Of a stretch of DNA of 64,000 nt, positions 8,747 through 15,895 are shown one piece after another. The notes beneath the pieces are model-generated. The model was not told the origin of the DNA. It saw only the letters and a program-made list of their open reading frames with translations, and made no database searches. Position 1 is the first letter of the stretch. Every line of letters begins with the position of its first letter. The DNA comes from Vibrio spartinae. GTDB lineage: Bacteria > Pseudomonadota > Gammaproteobacteria > Enterobacterales > Vibrionaceae. The stretch covers positions 1,231,001 through 1,295,000 of the forward strand of contig NZ_AP024907.1 of assembly GCF_024347135.1 (NCBI RefSeq), in the 5' to 3' direction. Position numbers and translations under genes: made by a program.

Positions 8747-9260
8747 AAGTTAACGTTGCCGTAGAATTGAGTTCAATATTAGGGTGCTTAGACAAAGTAA
8801 AGCTATGGTGAGCGATAATCGAAGGTGCATCCAAATGAGTCTTACTGTGTGTTGTGTGAGCATCTTCTATCAAGGTGACTTTGTAGCCTTTGCTTGCAGC
8901 ACTAAACGCCGTTCTATCTATACAAAAATCTGTTGAATAACCGCATATAAGTACATGCTCAATCCCATTTTTGTCTAGATACTCTTTTAAATCGGTATTC
9001 TGAAACGAATCTGGAGTACTTTTTCGAACCTTGTAGCTGGAAGCATTAATTGTTAAGCCTGAAAACAGTTCCCAGGCATCGCTTCCTGGCACTAGTACCC
9101 CAGGTATTTCGTGCTGTATAAATACAATCCCAATTCCAGACGAGCTAGCGTAACTCAGTAATTGCTCAATGTTACTTATTACATTTTCAGATAAATATGG
9201 TGGGTTGGTTGACCCAAAAACTCCATTTTGTACATCTATGACTAAAAGTGCCGATTTCAT
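8739..9260 (-). CDS. Isochorismatase-fold cysteine hydrolase, integron cassette gene
   Basis: The product is 173 residues from the ATG at 9260, chosen because AGGAGG lies seven bases upstream; the longer frame to 9293 would start inside the attC site. The isochorismatase-like hydrolase triad is visible: Asp9 (VIDVQNG), Lys80 (VRKSTPDSF) and Cys113 (STDFCIDRT). Members hydrolyse amides such as nicotinamide, or related small substrates; the exact substrate cannot be read. It is flanked by attC sites at 9276-9333 and 8686-8746 in the same orientation, so it is a complete cassette coding unit whose 3' recombination site has been damaged. It is probably cytoplasmic, since no signal peptide is seen. 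Confidence 0.88.
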   Translation of the reverse strand: MKSALLVIDVQNGVFGSTNPPYLSENVISNIEQLLSYASSSGIGIVFIQHEIPGVLVPGSDAWELFSGLTINASSYKVRKSTPDSFQNTDLKEYLDKNGIEHVLICGYSTDFCIDRTAFSAASKGYKVTLIEDAHTTHSKTHLDAPSIIAHHSFTLSKHPNIELNSTATLTSG

Positions 9261-9275
9261 ATTATATCCTCCTAG

Positions 9276-9333
9276 GGCTAACGCCCAGCACACCGGATGA
9301 CAGGTTTGTCAGTCCGATGCTGCTGTTTGTTAA
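9276..9333 (-). other. attC-like integron site
   Basis: On the minus strand the site opens TTAACAAACAGCAGCATCGG and closes GTGTGCTGGGCGTTAGCC, with a spacer containing CTGACAAACCTGTCA. The outer arms TAACAAACAGCA and TGCTGGGCGTTA are imperfectly complementary, and the closing GTTAGCC fits the GTTRRRY core. It sits between the NUDIX remnant and the hydrolase gene, and its first bases overlap the NUDIX stop codon, as expected for an array of cassettes. At about 58 bp it is short for Vibrio, but within the known size range of attC sites. Confidence 0.75.
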
Positions 9334-9548
9334 TCATTTGAAAGCAATCCCACAATGCCGTCGGGGTAAAATGGTATATTGTTAGTTTTGATTTCTTCTT
9401 CATCAAACCATTTAACTACAAAACGTTCACCGTTAGTTTCTACCCCCACCATTTCAGTTTTATTATAGAGATCTTCGTCTTTAAACTTCGCTTCATAAAC
9501 AAAGACGATTTCCTCGATAGTTTCTCGTACGCAGCCTGTTATTGGAAA
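9330..9548 (-). pseudogene. NUDIX hydrolase fragment, 5' end lost to a RAYT-derived insertion
   Basis: The last 70 or so residues of a NUDIX-type protein remain (ETIEEIVFVYEAKFKD, then FVVKWFDEEEIKTNN, then FYPDGIVGLL). The NUDIX box with its catalytic glutamates should lie upstream but is absent, because the frame passes into the TAAG heptamers and left end of the element at 9549. The apparent upstream ATG belongs to the repeat, not to the gene. It was presumably an integron cassette, since an attC-like site begins at its stop codon. It is almost certainly non-functional. Confidence 0.75.
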
Positions 9549-10045
9549 GAAATAAGGAAATAAGCAGGACACGCACCTCACGGAATGGATTCGTTTAGAG
9601 GTTGAAGTCGTTCCAGGTTTTCTAAGCTAGCTCTCGAAGTGAATGATTGTTTGCTCGATTTTATGTCGGGGTATTGAATAATTAGGGGCAGTTTTGTGTG
9701 CCGATAAAGATGAATCATCGGTTTGAATGGATGACGAATGTCAGCAACTGAAAGCCTTCTCTTATCGATATAGACGACCATATGGTAATGGTTACTCATC
9801 ACAGCATGGGAGCAAATCCCAATACAGTAGATAGAAACTAATGTGAAGATACGCGATTCCACCCAGTCCCGGCGATGTTCATAGGATTTACCACAATAAG
9901 GGTCATAACCACATAGAAATGAGCGACGGACACAGCGGGAGACGATTCAACCGCTGATTCCGAGTGAGTTCAAATTTATTGGTCATCAATGGTTAGACTG
10001 ATTTCATGATGATGAGAGATTGATTAGAGCGGGTGTCCTTATTTT
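9549..10045 (-). mobile_element. RAYT element copy 2, internally deleted
   Basis: The left end (9559 onward) and right end (to about 10045) match the full copy at 7327-8667, but two internal stretches are missing. After about 9750 the sequence jumps to the region encoding the HUH motif (9752-9942, still reading SNHYHMVVYIDK on the minus strand), then jumps again to the right-end sequence. The catalytic Tyr region is gone, so it cannot encode an active transposase. TAAG-type heptamers flank the left end, and CTTATTTT repeats extend beyond the right end to about 10090. It interrupts the NUDIX cassette on one side. Confidence 0.85.
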
Positions 10046-10091
10046 TCTTTTTTTCTTATTTTTTTTATTTTGTTTCACTTATTTTGTTTCA

Positions 10092-10241
10092 AGGACGGGT
10101 ACAAGCACCGTCCCATTCATCCCTTTGTCCAAAACACGACGAAGGATGACGGATACTCCTCCTCGAGGGTGTTCAACGGATTTACGAGATGGAAATCAAG
10201 CCTTAGCCAATCCAATGGATAGCCAACGGGAACTCTGCTAG
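10092..10241 (+). pseudogene. N-terminal remnant of a 2-isopropylmalate synthase (LeuA, long type)
   Basis: The frame encodes PFIPLSKTRR, then a degenerate stretch, then CSTDLRDGNQALANPMDSQR, ending at a TAG. STDLRDGNQAL is the hallmark of alpha-isopropylmalate synthases of the long LeuA class, which condense 2-ketoisovalerate with acetyl-CoA in leucine synthesis. Only about 45 residues of a 550-residue enzyme remain. The apparent start at 10020 lies in the adjoining repeat and is not genuine. The following 118 bases to the next gene show no recognisable coding continuation. Confidence 0.6.
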
Positions 10242-10365
10242 ACTCTCGGCCAGCATGCTTTCATCGCTGATCGACTCCTCCAGCGTGGTACTTGAATGAT
10301 GATGCATACGAAAGCCCTGTTACACAACCAGTCTTGGCTCGTTTGAAACTTAGGAACTCATGATG

Positions 10366-10776
10366 ATGACTGATGAAGAAAGAATTGAATTACAAAAAAA
10401 CAACCCATTACACGGTCTTAAGTTAGAAACATTACTGCAAGAGCTAGTCGATTTTTATGGTTGGGATATTCTTGATACGGCCATGCGCTTTAATTGCTTT
10501 CACACCAAACCATCGATTGCGAGCAGTGCGAAATATTTAAAGAAAACTGACTGGGCGAGAGAGAAGTTAGAAAACTTTTACCTATATCGCTTCAAACGGA
10601 TGCCTCGCGCATCGAGTGAAGAGTTTGATATGTCACCACGTGCTCGCACTTTCCCACATGGCCTTCAGCCTAAAGATCCAATGCCACTGACGGTTGATTC
10701 CATTTTGAAGTCGCAAGCGAAAGCGGCATCAGCGCATAAAGAACGTGCATCACGTGAACGTCATTTTCGCAAGTAA
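10366..10776 (+). CDS. VF530-family small DNA-binding protein with C-terminal extension
   Basis: The first 75 residues (NPLHGLKLETLLQELVDFYG, then WAREKLENFYL) match the VF530/DUF2132 family, small alpha-helical proteins with a proposed DNA-binding fold. The remaining 60 residues are basic and low-complexity (KSQAKAASAHKERASRERHFRK), a tail longer than the usual family length. Three consecutive ATGs (10360, 10363, 10366) compete for the start; I list the last, but there is no strong ribosome site to decide. It lies between a leuA remnant and a broken nucleotidyltransferase gene. Its function in the cell is unknown. Confidence 0.75.
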   Translation: MTDEERIELQKNNPLHGLKLETLLQELVDFYGWDILDTAMRFNCFHTKPSIASSAKYLKKTDWAREKLENFYLYRFKRMPRASSEEFDMSPRARTFPHGLQPKDPMPLTVDSILKSQAKAASAHKERASRERHFRK

Positions 10777-10785
10777 TTGGGGTGA

Positions 10786-10980
10786 GAACTTGAGCGGAAG
10801 CAACAAGAACTCCACACCATTGCGACAATTCTGCGCAATGCGCTGGATGATTTCTTAACAAATAAAAACGGCAGTAAGGCCGAGTTTCGCATTCTTAAAA
10901 TCATTCTATTTGGCAGCCACGCCAAAGGGACATGGGTTAATGACCGACCCAATGGTTACATCAGCGATTACGATATTCTG
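10786..10980 (+). pseudogene. Minimal nucleotidyltransferase fragment cut by a palindromic repeat
   Basis: Frame 10786-10980 encodes ERKQQELHTIATILRNALDD, then FRILKIILFGSHAKGTW, then NGYISDYDILV. FGSHAKG plus the DYDILV aspartates are the active-site signature of minimal nucleotidyltransferases (MNT), which often pair with HEPN toxins or form N-terminal domains of MNT-HEPN proteins. An in-frame TGA lies at 10783, and no convincing start precedes the fragment. Downstream, the frame runs straight into the TAAG-heptamer array at 10984, so the rest of the gene is missing. Loss was probably caused by insertion of the repeat or a repeat-mediated deletion. Confidence 0.7.
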
Positions 10981-10983
10981 GTA

Positions 10984-11097
10984 AAAATAAGCAGCAAAAA
11001 TAAGCAGCAAAATAAGCAGGACACACACTTCAAGGAATGGATTTACTTATGGTGTGTGTCCTCGTAAGGGTTAATGGCGTGTGTCCTCGTAAGGGTT
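10984..11097. repeat. TAAG-heptamer array, palindromic repeat and extra right-end motif
   Basis: Three AAATAAGC-like units (10984-11016) lead into AGGACACACACT (11018-11029) and GGTGTGTGTCCT (11051-11062), an 11-of-12 inverted repeat with the same loop as the copy at 1889-1933. A second right-half motif, GGCGTGTGTCCTCGTAAGGG, follows at 11076-11095, giving a tandem duplication of the right end. The array directly abuts the broken nucleotidyltransferase gene. The next 200 bases up to the diguanylate cyclase gene hold its presumed promoter region; I see no gene there. Confidence 0.8.
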
Positions 11098-11299
11098 ACC
11101 CTGATGGTCACAAATGTTTGTGTTACATTGACCCACTTAGATAGGCTGGTATTACCGCCCAGAGAGTCCGGTCACAACTATCTCAAACCGCTATTTACCA
11201 ATCTTTTCTAATCAATGCAGTGTTTATCTACCCTATTGATGAATGAACTCTCATTCTGATATATATTAAGTGTTTTATAAATAAGAGAAGTTAATTGAC

Positions 11300-12364
11300 G
11301 TGATAGTTAATGGGTTAGAAAAATGGCTCGGCGTAGGTCGTGCGGATAGTGAGTTTAGAGAAAGCTCGTTCATTTTCATTTCCTTGACGGTGCTCACGTT
11401 AATTCTTACCTTTTTTGTTTGTTACAATGTATTCGTCATTCCGTCACGATTGCTCGCAGCAATAGAAGCAATAGGGGTTCTTTTCTGCTTGTTTAGCTAT
11501 TATTTCCTGTGGCAAAGTCGAGATCCTAGAGTTGCGGCAATAATTCTGGTCTCTGTGATGACTTCCATAAGCCTGTTATTTATTCTGGGTACAGGTAATG
11601 ATGAATTTGCGTTGGCCTTTTGTTTCCTGACGCCAGTGATTGCCATCTTTATTCTTGGGTATAAGTTAGGTTCTCTTTTTAGTCTCGCCAATTTTATCTT
11701 TGTTGCATATATTTGTATCACTTATATGGATAACTGGTCTCCCGTCTATTTTGATACCATCAGTTTTGTTCATCTCACGACGATCTATTTCTTTTTGTTT
11801 TCTGTTTCTTACTTTTATGATGCCGGACGTCGAAGAACCATGGTTCTCTTGGAAGAATCTAATCGTCAACTGCAGGCACTTTCTAATACTGATGGGCTAA
11901 CCAATATATCTAATCGTCGATTTATGGAAAAGCTGTTACTCGATTCTCAAGTTGGGCAGTGGGTTGCTATTATCGATATCGATGATTTTAAACAAGTAAA
12001 TGATGTTTATGGGCACGAAGTAGGTGATAAGGTGTTGGTGAGTATTGCGAACATACTCAAAGTCAGCGTTCAGGGAATTGGCCATGTGGGACGATGGGGA
12101 GGTGAAGAGTTTTTGGTCCTCTTCACCGACGCAACTGAGGATGTTATCGAATCTCATATTCATCAATGCCAGAAATCCATCACAGATTATGATTTTGGCA
12201 TAGGGAGAAGCGTCACCATCAGTTGTGGTATTGCGCCACATCTAGATAGTTTTAATACCTCGACATTCAGTCATGCTGATGAAGCATTGTATCGAGCAAA
12301 AACCTCGGGGAAAAACTGCTTTCGATTTTCGGTTGCCCATAAATTCACTGAAAATCCTATTTAG
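11300..12364 (+). CDS. Membrane-bound diguanylate cyclase (GGDEF)
   Basis: This 354-residue protein has a hydrophobic N-terminal half with about six membrane segments (residues 20-180, MASE-like) and a C-terminal GGDEF domain. It should make cyclic di-GMP from GTP. The signature is GGEEF near residue 267, preceded by the metal-binding IDIDDFKQVND. The RxxD inhibitory site expected just before the signature is absent (the segment reads QGIGHVGRW), so classical product inhibition is unlikely. It starts at GTG with a weak AGAAG site upstream. It stands alone, convergent with the next gene (three bases apart). Confidence 0.9.
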   Translation: MIVNGLEKWLGVGRADSEFRESSFIFISLTVLTLILTFFVCYNVFVIPSRLLAAIEAIGVLFCLFSYYFLWQSRDPRVAAIILVSVMTSISLLFILGTGNDEFALAFCFLTPVIAIFILGYKLGSLFSLANFIFVAYICITYMDNWSPVYFDTISFVHLTTIYFFLFSVSYFYDAGRRRTMVLLEESNRQLQALSNTDGLTNISNRRFMEKLLLDSQVGQWVAIIDIDDFKQVNDVYGHEVGDKVLVSIANILKVSVQGIGHVGRWGGEEFLVLFTDATEDVIESHIHQCQKSITDYDFGIGRSVTISCGIAPHLDSFNTSTFSHADEALYRAKTSGKNCFRFSVAHKFTENPI

Positions 12365-12366
12365 TA

Positions 12367-13533
12367 TCAATAGAATGGAGCATTTTCACATGGCTCCATG
12401 ACTTGATTGGCTGGGCCCATATGATGTGATGCTTTGAAAGCTGAATTTATGACCAACTTTTTGCACTCTTTAGGTTCATTATCGATATCAAACCATACCG
12501 TTTGTACCATTTCATTACTCATAAAATAGTAACGCCTTTGGGTTGAATCACTAATGTTACTCCATAACGTATATGAATTGACTGAATACCCCAGCTTCTT
12601 CTTCAGTTTTTCAAATAAGTTTATTGGGTACAGTTCTTCAAATGAGACCGGGACGATACATGTCGCGACCATGGCACGAACTTGAGCGACAGGATCAACG
12701 TCTTGTGCTTGCGGGTTATACATATAGCGATAAAAACATCCTCGCTCAAAGCGCTGGACAGATGTGTAACCACCGGGTACCGAAAATACAGGGTGAGGAT
12801 TGCGAATATTTTTCATGAACTCGTCTAAGCTTTTCTCTGCTGTATCTTCAAGATCCTCATACTGTTCACTGAAAATGTCTGGCTTATTCCACTGATATAA
12901 CCAATAGTCCATCATTTTGAGCTGGGTTTTATAATCAGGTTGGTTCGTCATGACGGTATAATTCTCATGACAATAAATTTGTATCTCGCTATTTTTGACC
13001 TCTAATATCGCTGATTTTCCTTTTTTATCGGAAATAGAGAGATGCAGAGTGGCAGGAGAGTTTTCATCACCAGGTACTTTTCCACCATAAAGATAGATTG
13101 TATTTTTTGAAAGCGATTCCACCGCTTCAGCAACGGTAGCAAAACTGTCCAGAATATACTGTCCCCAGCGTAGAACACTGAGCCCTTTTTGTTGTGGTTC
13201 TTGAGATTTGGCAAAACTACAATTGGTATCGTAAAGTGCATTGGCCACTAGTCCTTGATCATTCATGCCATCGCAAAAACCGTAGCCTTCGTTGATATCC
13301 CCAATGAGTGTTGAAACTGTGGCGTAGTTTACTTCCCACTCCAATACCTCTGTATTCTTTAATTTATTAGAGGTGTGTTGGTTAATTTGGTTGAGCTCTG
13401 CCTCGCTCATTCCAATTCGTCGTCCGTGAGCTGGATTAATGATAATGGTAGGCTCTAATGAAAACTCCCAATCCATGTTTCGTCCAACCGTAATATGATC
13501 TTTATTTATATTATTGAGTATCCGTGTGCACAT
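12367..13533 (-). CDS. Choloylglycine hydrolase / penicillin V acylase family Ntn-hydrolase
   Basis: This 388-residue protein begins Met-Cys (MCTRILNN). After Met removal, Cys2 is the N-terminal nucleophile of the linear-amide C-N hydrolase family. GRNMDWEF near residue 17 and NALYDTNCSF near 97 fit the fold. Members cleave penicillin V, conjugated bile salts or acyl-homoserine lactones; the substrate here cannot be decided from sequence. There is no signal peptide, and the Cys at position 2 fits direct N-terminal processing in the cytoplasm. The 390 bases upstream (13534-13925) hold no convincing gene, only AT-rich sequence presumed to include its promoter. Confidence 0.87.
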   Translation of the reverse strand: MCTRILNNINKDHITVGRNMDWEFSLEPTIIINPAHGRRIGMSEAELNQINQHTSNKLKNTEVLEWEVNYATVSTLIGDINEGYGFCDGMNDQGLVANALYDTNCSFAKSQEPQQKGLSVLRWGQYILDSFATVAEAVESLSKNTIYLYGGKVPGDENSPATLHLSISDKKGKSAILEVKNSEIQIYCHENYTVMTNQPDYKTQLKMMDYWLYQWNKPDIFSEQYEDLEDTAEKSLDEFMKNIRNPHPVFSVPGGYTSVQRFERGCFYRYMYNPQAQDVDPVAQVRAMVATCIVPVSFEELYPINLFEKLKKKLGYSVNSYTLWSNISDSTQRRYYFMSNEMVQTVWFDIDNEPKECKKLVINSAFKASHHMGPANQVMEPCENAPFY

Positions 13534-13925
13534 CGTTCATCCTTATTAAATACATTACATCGTTATAAATATGGTTAATCATTGTGTCGTCAGCGTTGAA
13601 CGGCATGGATTACATATTTTTTGAGCATTTTTTGTTATCTGTACAATTAAATAATACTGTATTTTCGAATCGTTTCTACTGTTTTGATACAATCAAGATA
13701 CCTGTGTGAAAAATATGAGTGTTGGAAACGGTGCTGAGTTTCGTGCATGTGACAGGAAGTAATTTGTATTGCTTGAGCGTTCAGGCTTTCTAGAAAATGT
13801 CGCTTTATTCGATGGGTTAAATTGGTCATGAATGGATGATTAACGGATCATTAAGTCGTTTAACAGCGTTCACAAAAAGGATAGAATATGCAACTGGCAT
13901 TAAATGTGACAAGGCATAGTCAATC

Positions 13926-14078
13926 ATGAACTCAGCACTTCTCTCGCTTTTAGAAAAGAAAAGCACTTCGGAAAACGATAAATCGCAATCGACGTTGGCT
14001 GACAAACTATCAAGTGTCATGATGTTTGGCGCGACACTCGCTGTCGTTGGTGTGCTAGGGCTCGTTTACATTGCATAA
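13926..14078 (+). CDS. Small single-pass membrane protein (50 aa)
   Basis: I do not recognise this protein. The product starts MNSALLSLLEKKST, has a charged middle, and ends in one hydrophobic helix (about residues 31-49, VMMFGATLAVVGVLGLVYIA). A modest AAGG lies 12 bases upstream of the ATG. It is followed within ten bases by a strong bidirectional terminator, which supports a real transcription unit here. It is convergent with the ridA-tnaB-tnaA set. Confidence 0.55.
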   Translation: MNSALLSLLEKKSTSENDKSQSTLADKLSSVMMFGATLAVVGVLGLVYIA

Positions 14079-14086
14079 ATTCAAAT

Positions 14087-14113
14087 AAAAAAGACGCGGC
14101 AAGCGTCTTTTTT
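14087..14113. terminator. Bidirectional intrinsic terminator
   Basis: AAAAAAGACGC (14087-14097) and GCGTCTTTTTT (14103-14113) form an 11-bp stem with a GGCAA loop. T-runs serve both strands, ending the small membrane protein gene on the plus strand and the tna operon on the minus strand. Confidence 0.9.
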
Positions 14114-14132
14114 ATTCTCTAGAGAATCGCGC

Positions 14133-14516
14133 TTACTTGGTCGCTATCACTTCAATTTCTACTTTTGCATCCATCGGCAGGCGAGCGACTTCTACGCATG
14201 AGCGTGCTGGGAAAGATGCGTTGTGGCTTTCAAAGAATTCGCCATAGACTGTGTTGACGAGTGGAAAGTCATTTAAGTCTTTGACGAAAACCGTCGTCTT
14301 AACGATGTTGCTTGCATTTAAACCGGCTTCTTCAATGATAGACAAAGCATTGTTTAACGATTGCAAGGTTTGCTCTGTGATATCTTCAGGCATCTGTTTC
14401 GTTTGTGGGTTAATGGGTAATTGCCCCGAGGTCATGACCATGCCACCCAGATTGACGCCTTGTACATAAGGCCCGATTGCCAGTGGTGCCTTTGTTGTGT
14501 TGAGTATTTCTGCCAT
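14133..14516 (-). CDS. ridA: RidA-family reactive imine deaminase
   Basis: The product is 127 residues from the ATG at 14516, which has AGGAG seven bases upstream; the longer frame to 14531 lacks this. It is a trimeric YjgF/YER057c/UK114 protein that hydrolyses reactive enamines/imines such as 2-aminoacrylate to keto acids and ammonia. Arg105 in SFPARSCVEV is the essential substrate-binding arginine, and Glu120 is in place (DAKVEIEVIA). It is the last gene of the tna set, 47 bases after tnaB. Tryptophanase generates an enzyme-bound aminoacrylate, so RidA here plausibly protects PLP enzymes from escaped intermediate. Confidence 0.93.
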   Translation of the reverse strand: MAEILNTTKAPLAIGPYVQGVNLGGMVMTSGQLPINPQTKQMPEDITEQTLQSLNNALSIIEEAGLNASNIVKTTVFVKDLNDFPLVNTVYGEFFESHNASFPARSCVEVARLPMDAKVEIEVIATK

Positions 14517-14563
14517 TGTAATTCTCCTCATTCGTGGTTTGTTATGGGGGTAATAAAATCGAC

Positions 14564-15778
14564 TTATCCGCTGAATGTCGGTAATAGATTCATCATTGAC
14601 ATAAAGTGGAATACTGCGGTTGCGATACCAAATACGATCAGCATACCGATAATGGCGTTGCCACCCGGGGCCATAAAACCTTCTCGACCACCTTCTAAAG
14701 TTCGTGATTTACGGGCCAATAATGCTGGAATTAAACAAGCCCAGATCGTTGCTGCCGCACCTGCATAGCCAATCGCCACAACAAAGCCGAATGGGAACAA
14801 TAGAGAAAGAAGAAGTGGTGGAATAAAGGTCACGGCCCAAGTTTTGGTGCGGCCTTGTTTGCTGTCTTCAAATTTAAAAAGGTCTGCCAGAAAATCAAAA
14901 ACACCCAAGCCGACACCGATGAACGAAGAAAGAATGGCCGCCATTGAGAATGTGTTGATTGCGTGCGATACCTTGTCTGAATCAATCACAGAGCCTAACG
15001 CAGCCAATAGAACGTCAACATTACCACCTTGGGCAATCACTGGGCCGAAATTGCTACGTGGTAGGTTACCGTAAATACTGACCATCCATATAAAGTACAG
15101 ACATAGCGCGATAACAGTACCGCCCAAAATGGCGTATTTTGCGCGATGTTCACTTCCGTAGTAACAACGCATACTGGCCACTGAGTGATGATAGCCAAAT
15201 GACGTTAAGGCGATAGGTAACATGGCCATAGCGTAGGGGGCGTAATTGGATTCTTTGCTGATGCGGTCGAACAGTACGTTCGCATCGATGTTGACGGCTA
15301 AACCAGAAATACCGAATACGAAACTCAGAACCATAAAGGCAATCAAAACAATAGAGATCCTGTCGACGGCTCGCGTAGAGTGCCAAACGAAAAGAGAAAA
15401 AATAGCCACAAACAGGATTGATGAGATTTTATTATTGATGCCTAAAGCACCTTCCAAAATTAAACCTGAAGACGTGATGTAAGCATAAAGTAAGATACCG
15501 CCAACAAAATAAACCGCTAAGTTATTAATTCGGTTGACGTTATCGCCGAGAATATCTTTGGTCACCGTGTTGAAAGACACTTTAAGATCGTAGCGCTTGA
15601 ATGCTTCCAATAGCATCCAACCTGAGAGTGTCATCATGATCATGGTGAAGGTAATTGCGATAAGAGACCAAGTTGTCCAAGCGCCCGCTCCCGCACTCGG
15701 TAAACCTAACATGCCAGCCCCCACACAGACGCTTGCGATGATACAAGCTCCGCCTATTAAAGATGGATTATTGTTCAT
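14564..15778 (-). CDS. tnaB: Aromatic amino acid (tryptophan) permease, Mtr/TnaB family
   Basis: The product is 404 residues from the ATG at 15778 (MNNNPSLIGG), which has a GAGAG site about 9 bases upstream; the upstream in-frame ATG at 15793 has none. There are about 11 membrane helices, and the N-terminal GGACIIASVCVGAGMLGLPSA is typical of the hydroxy/aromatic amino acid permease family. It would import tryptophan for the tryptophanase encoded 117 bases upstream, on the same strand. The E. coli tna operon has the same tnaA-tnaB order. Mtr or TyrP specificity cannot be excluded, but context favours tryptophan. Confidence 0.9.
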   Translation of the reverse strand: MNNNPSLIGGACIIASVCVGAGMLGLPSAGAGAWTTWSLIAITFTMIMMTLSGWMLLEAFKRYDLKVSFNTVTKDILGDNVNRINNLAVYFVGGILLYAYITSSGLILEGALGINNKISSILFVAIFSLFVWHSTRAVDRISIVLIAFMVLSFVFGISGLAVNIDANVLFDRISKESNYAPYAMAMLPIALTSFGYHHSVASMRCYYGSEHRAKYAILGGTVIALCLYFIWMVSIYGNLPRSNFGPVIAQGGNVDVLLAALGSVIDSDKVSHAINTFSMAAILSSFIGVGLGVFDFLADLFKFEDSKQGRTKTWAVTFIPPLLLSLLFPFGFVVAIGYAGAAATIWACLIPALLARKSRTLEGGREGFMAPGGNAIIGMLIVFGIATAVFHFMSMMNLLPTFSG

Positions 15779-15895
15779 AATCGTTACTCTCATTTAAGTT
15801 TCATGTTGAGGCCAAAAGCCCGCTAAATTTATAGATTTTGTTTTGCTCGATTTAGAGGGAAATAGCGCGCCAATGAGGCGCGCTTGAGTGAGTGA

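Noticed and set aside
10020..10241. 73-codon frame starting MIRAGVLIFLFFLFFLF as a membrane protein gene
   Set aside because: The hydrophobic start is T-rich repeat DNA (right flank of RAYT copy 2); only the downstream LeuA-like part is meaningful.
13647..13829. 60-codon minus-strand frame upstream of the choloylglycine-hydrolase-family gene
   Set aside because: His-rich, low-plausibility composition, no ribosome site and no conserved motif; treated as intergenic.
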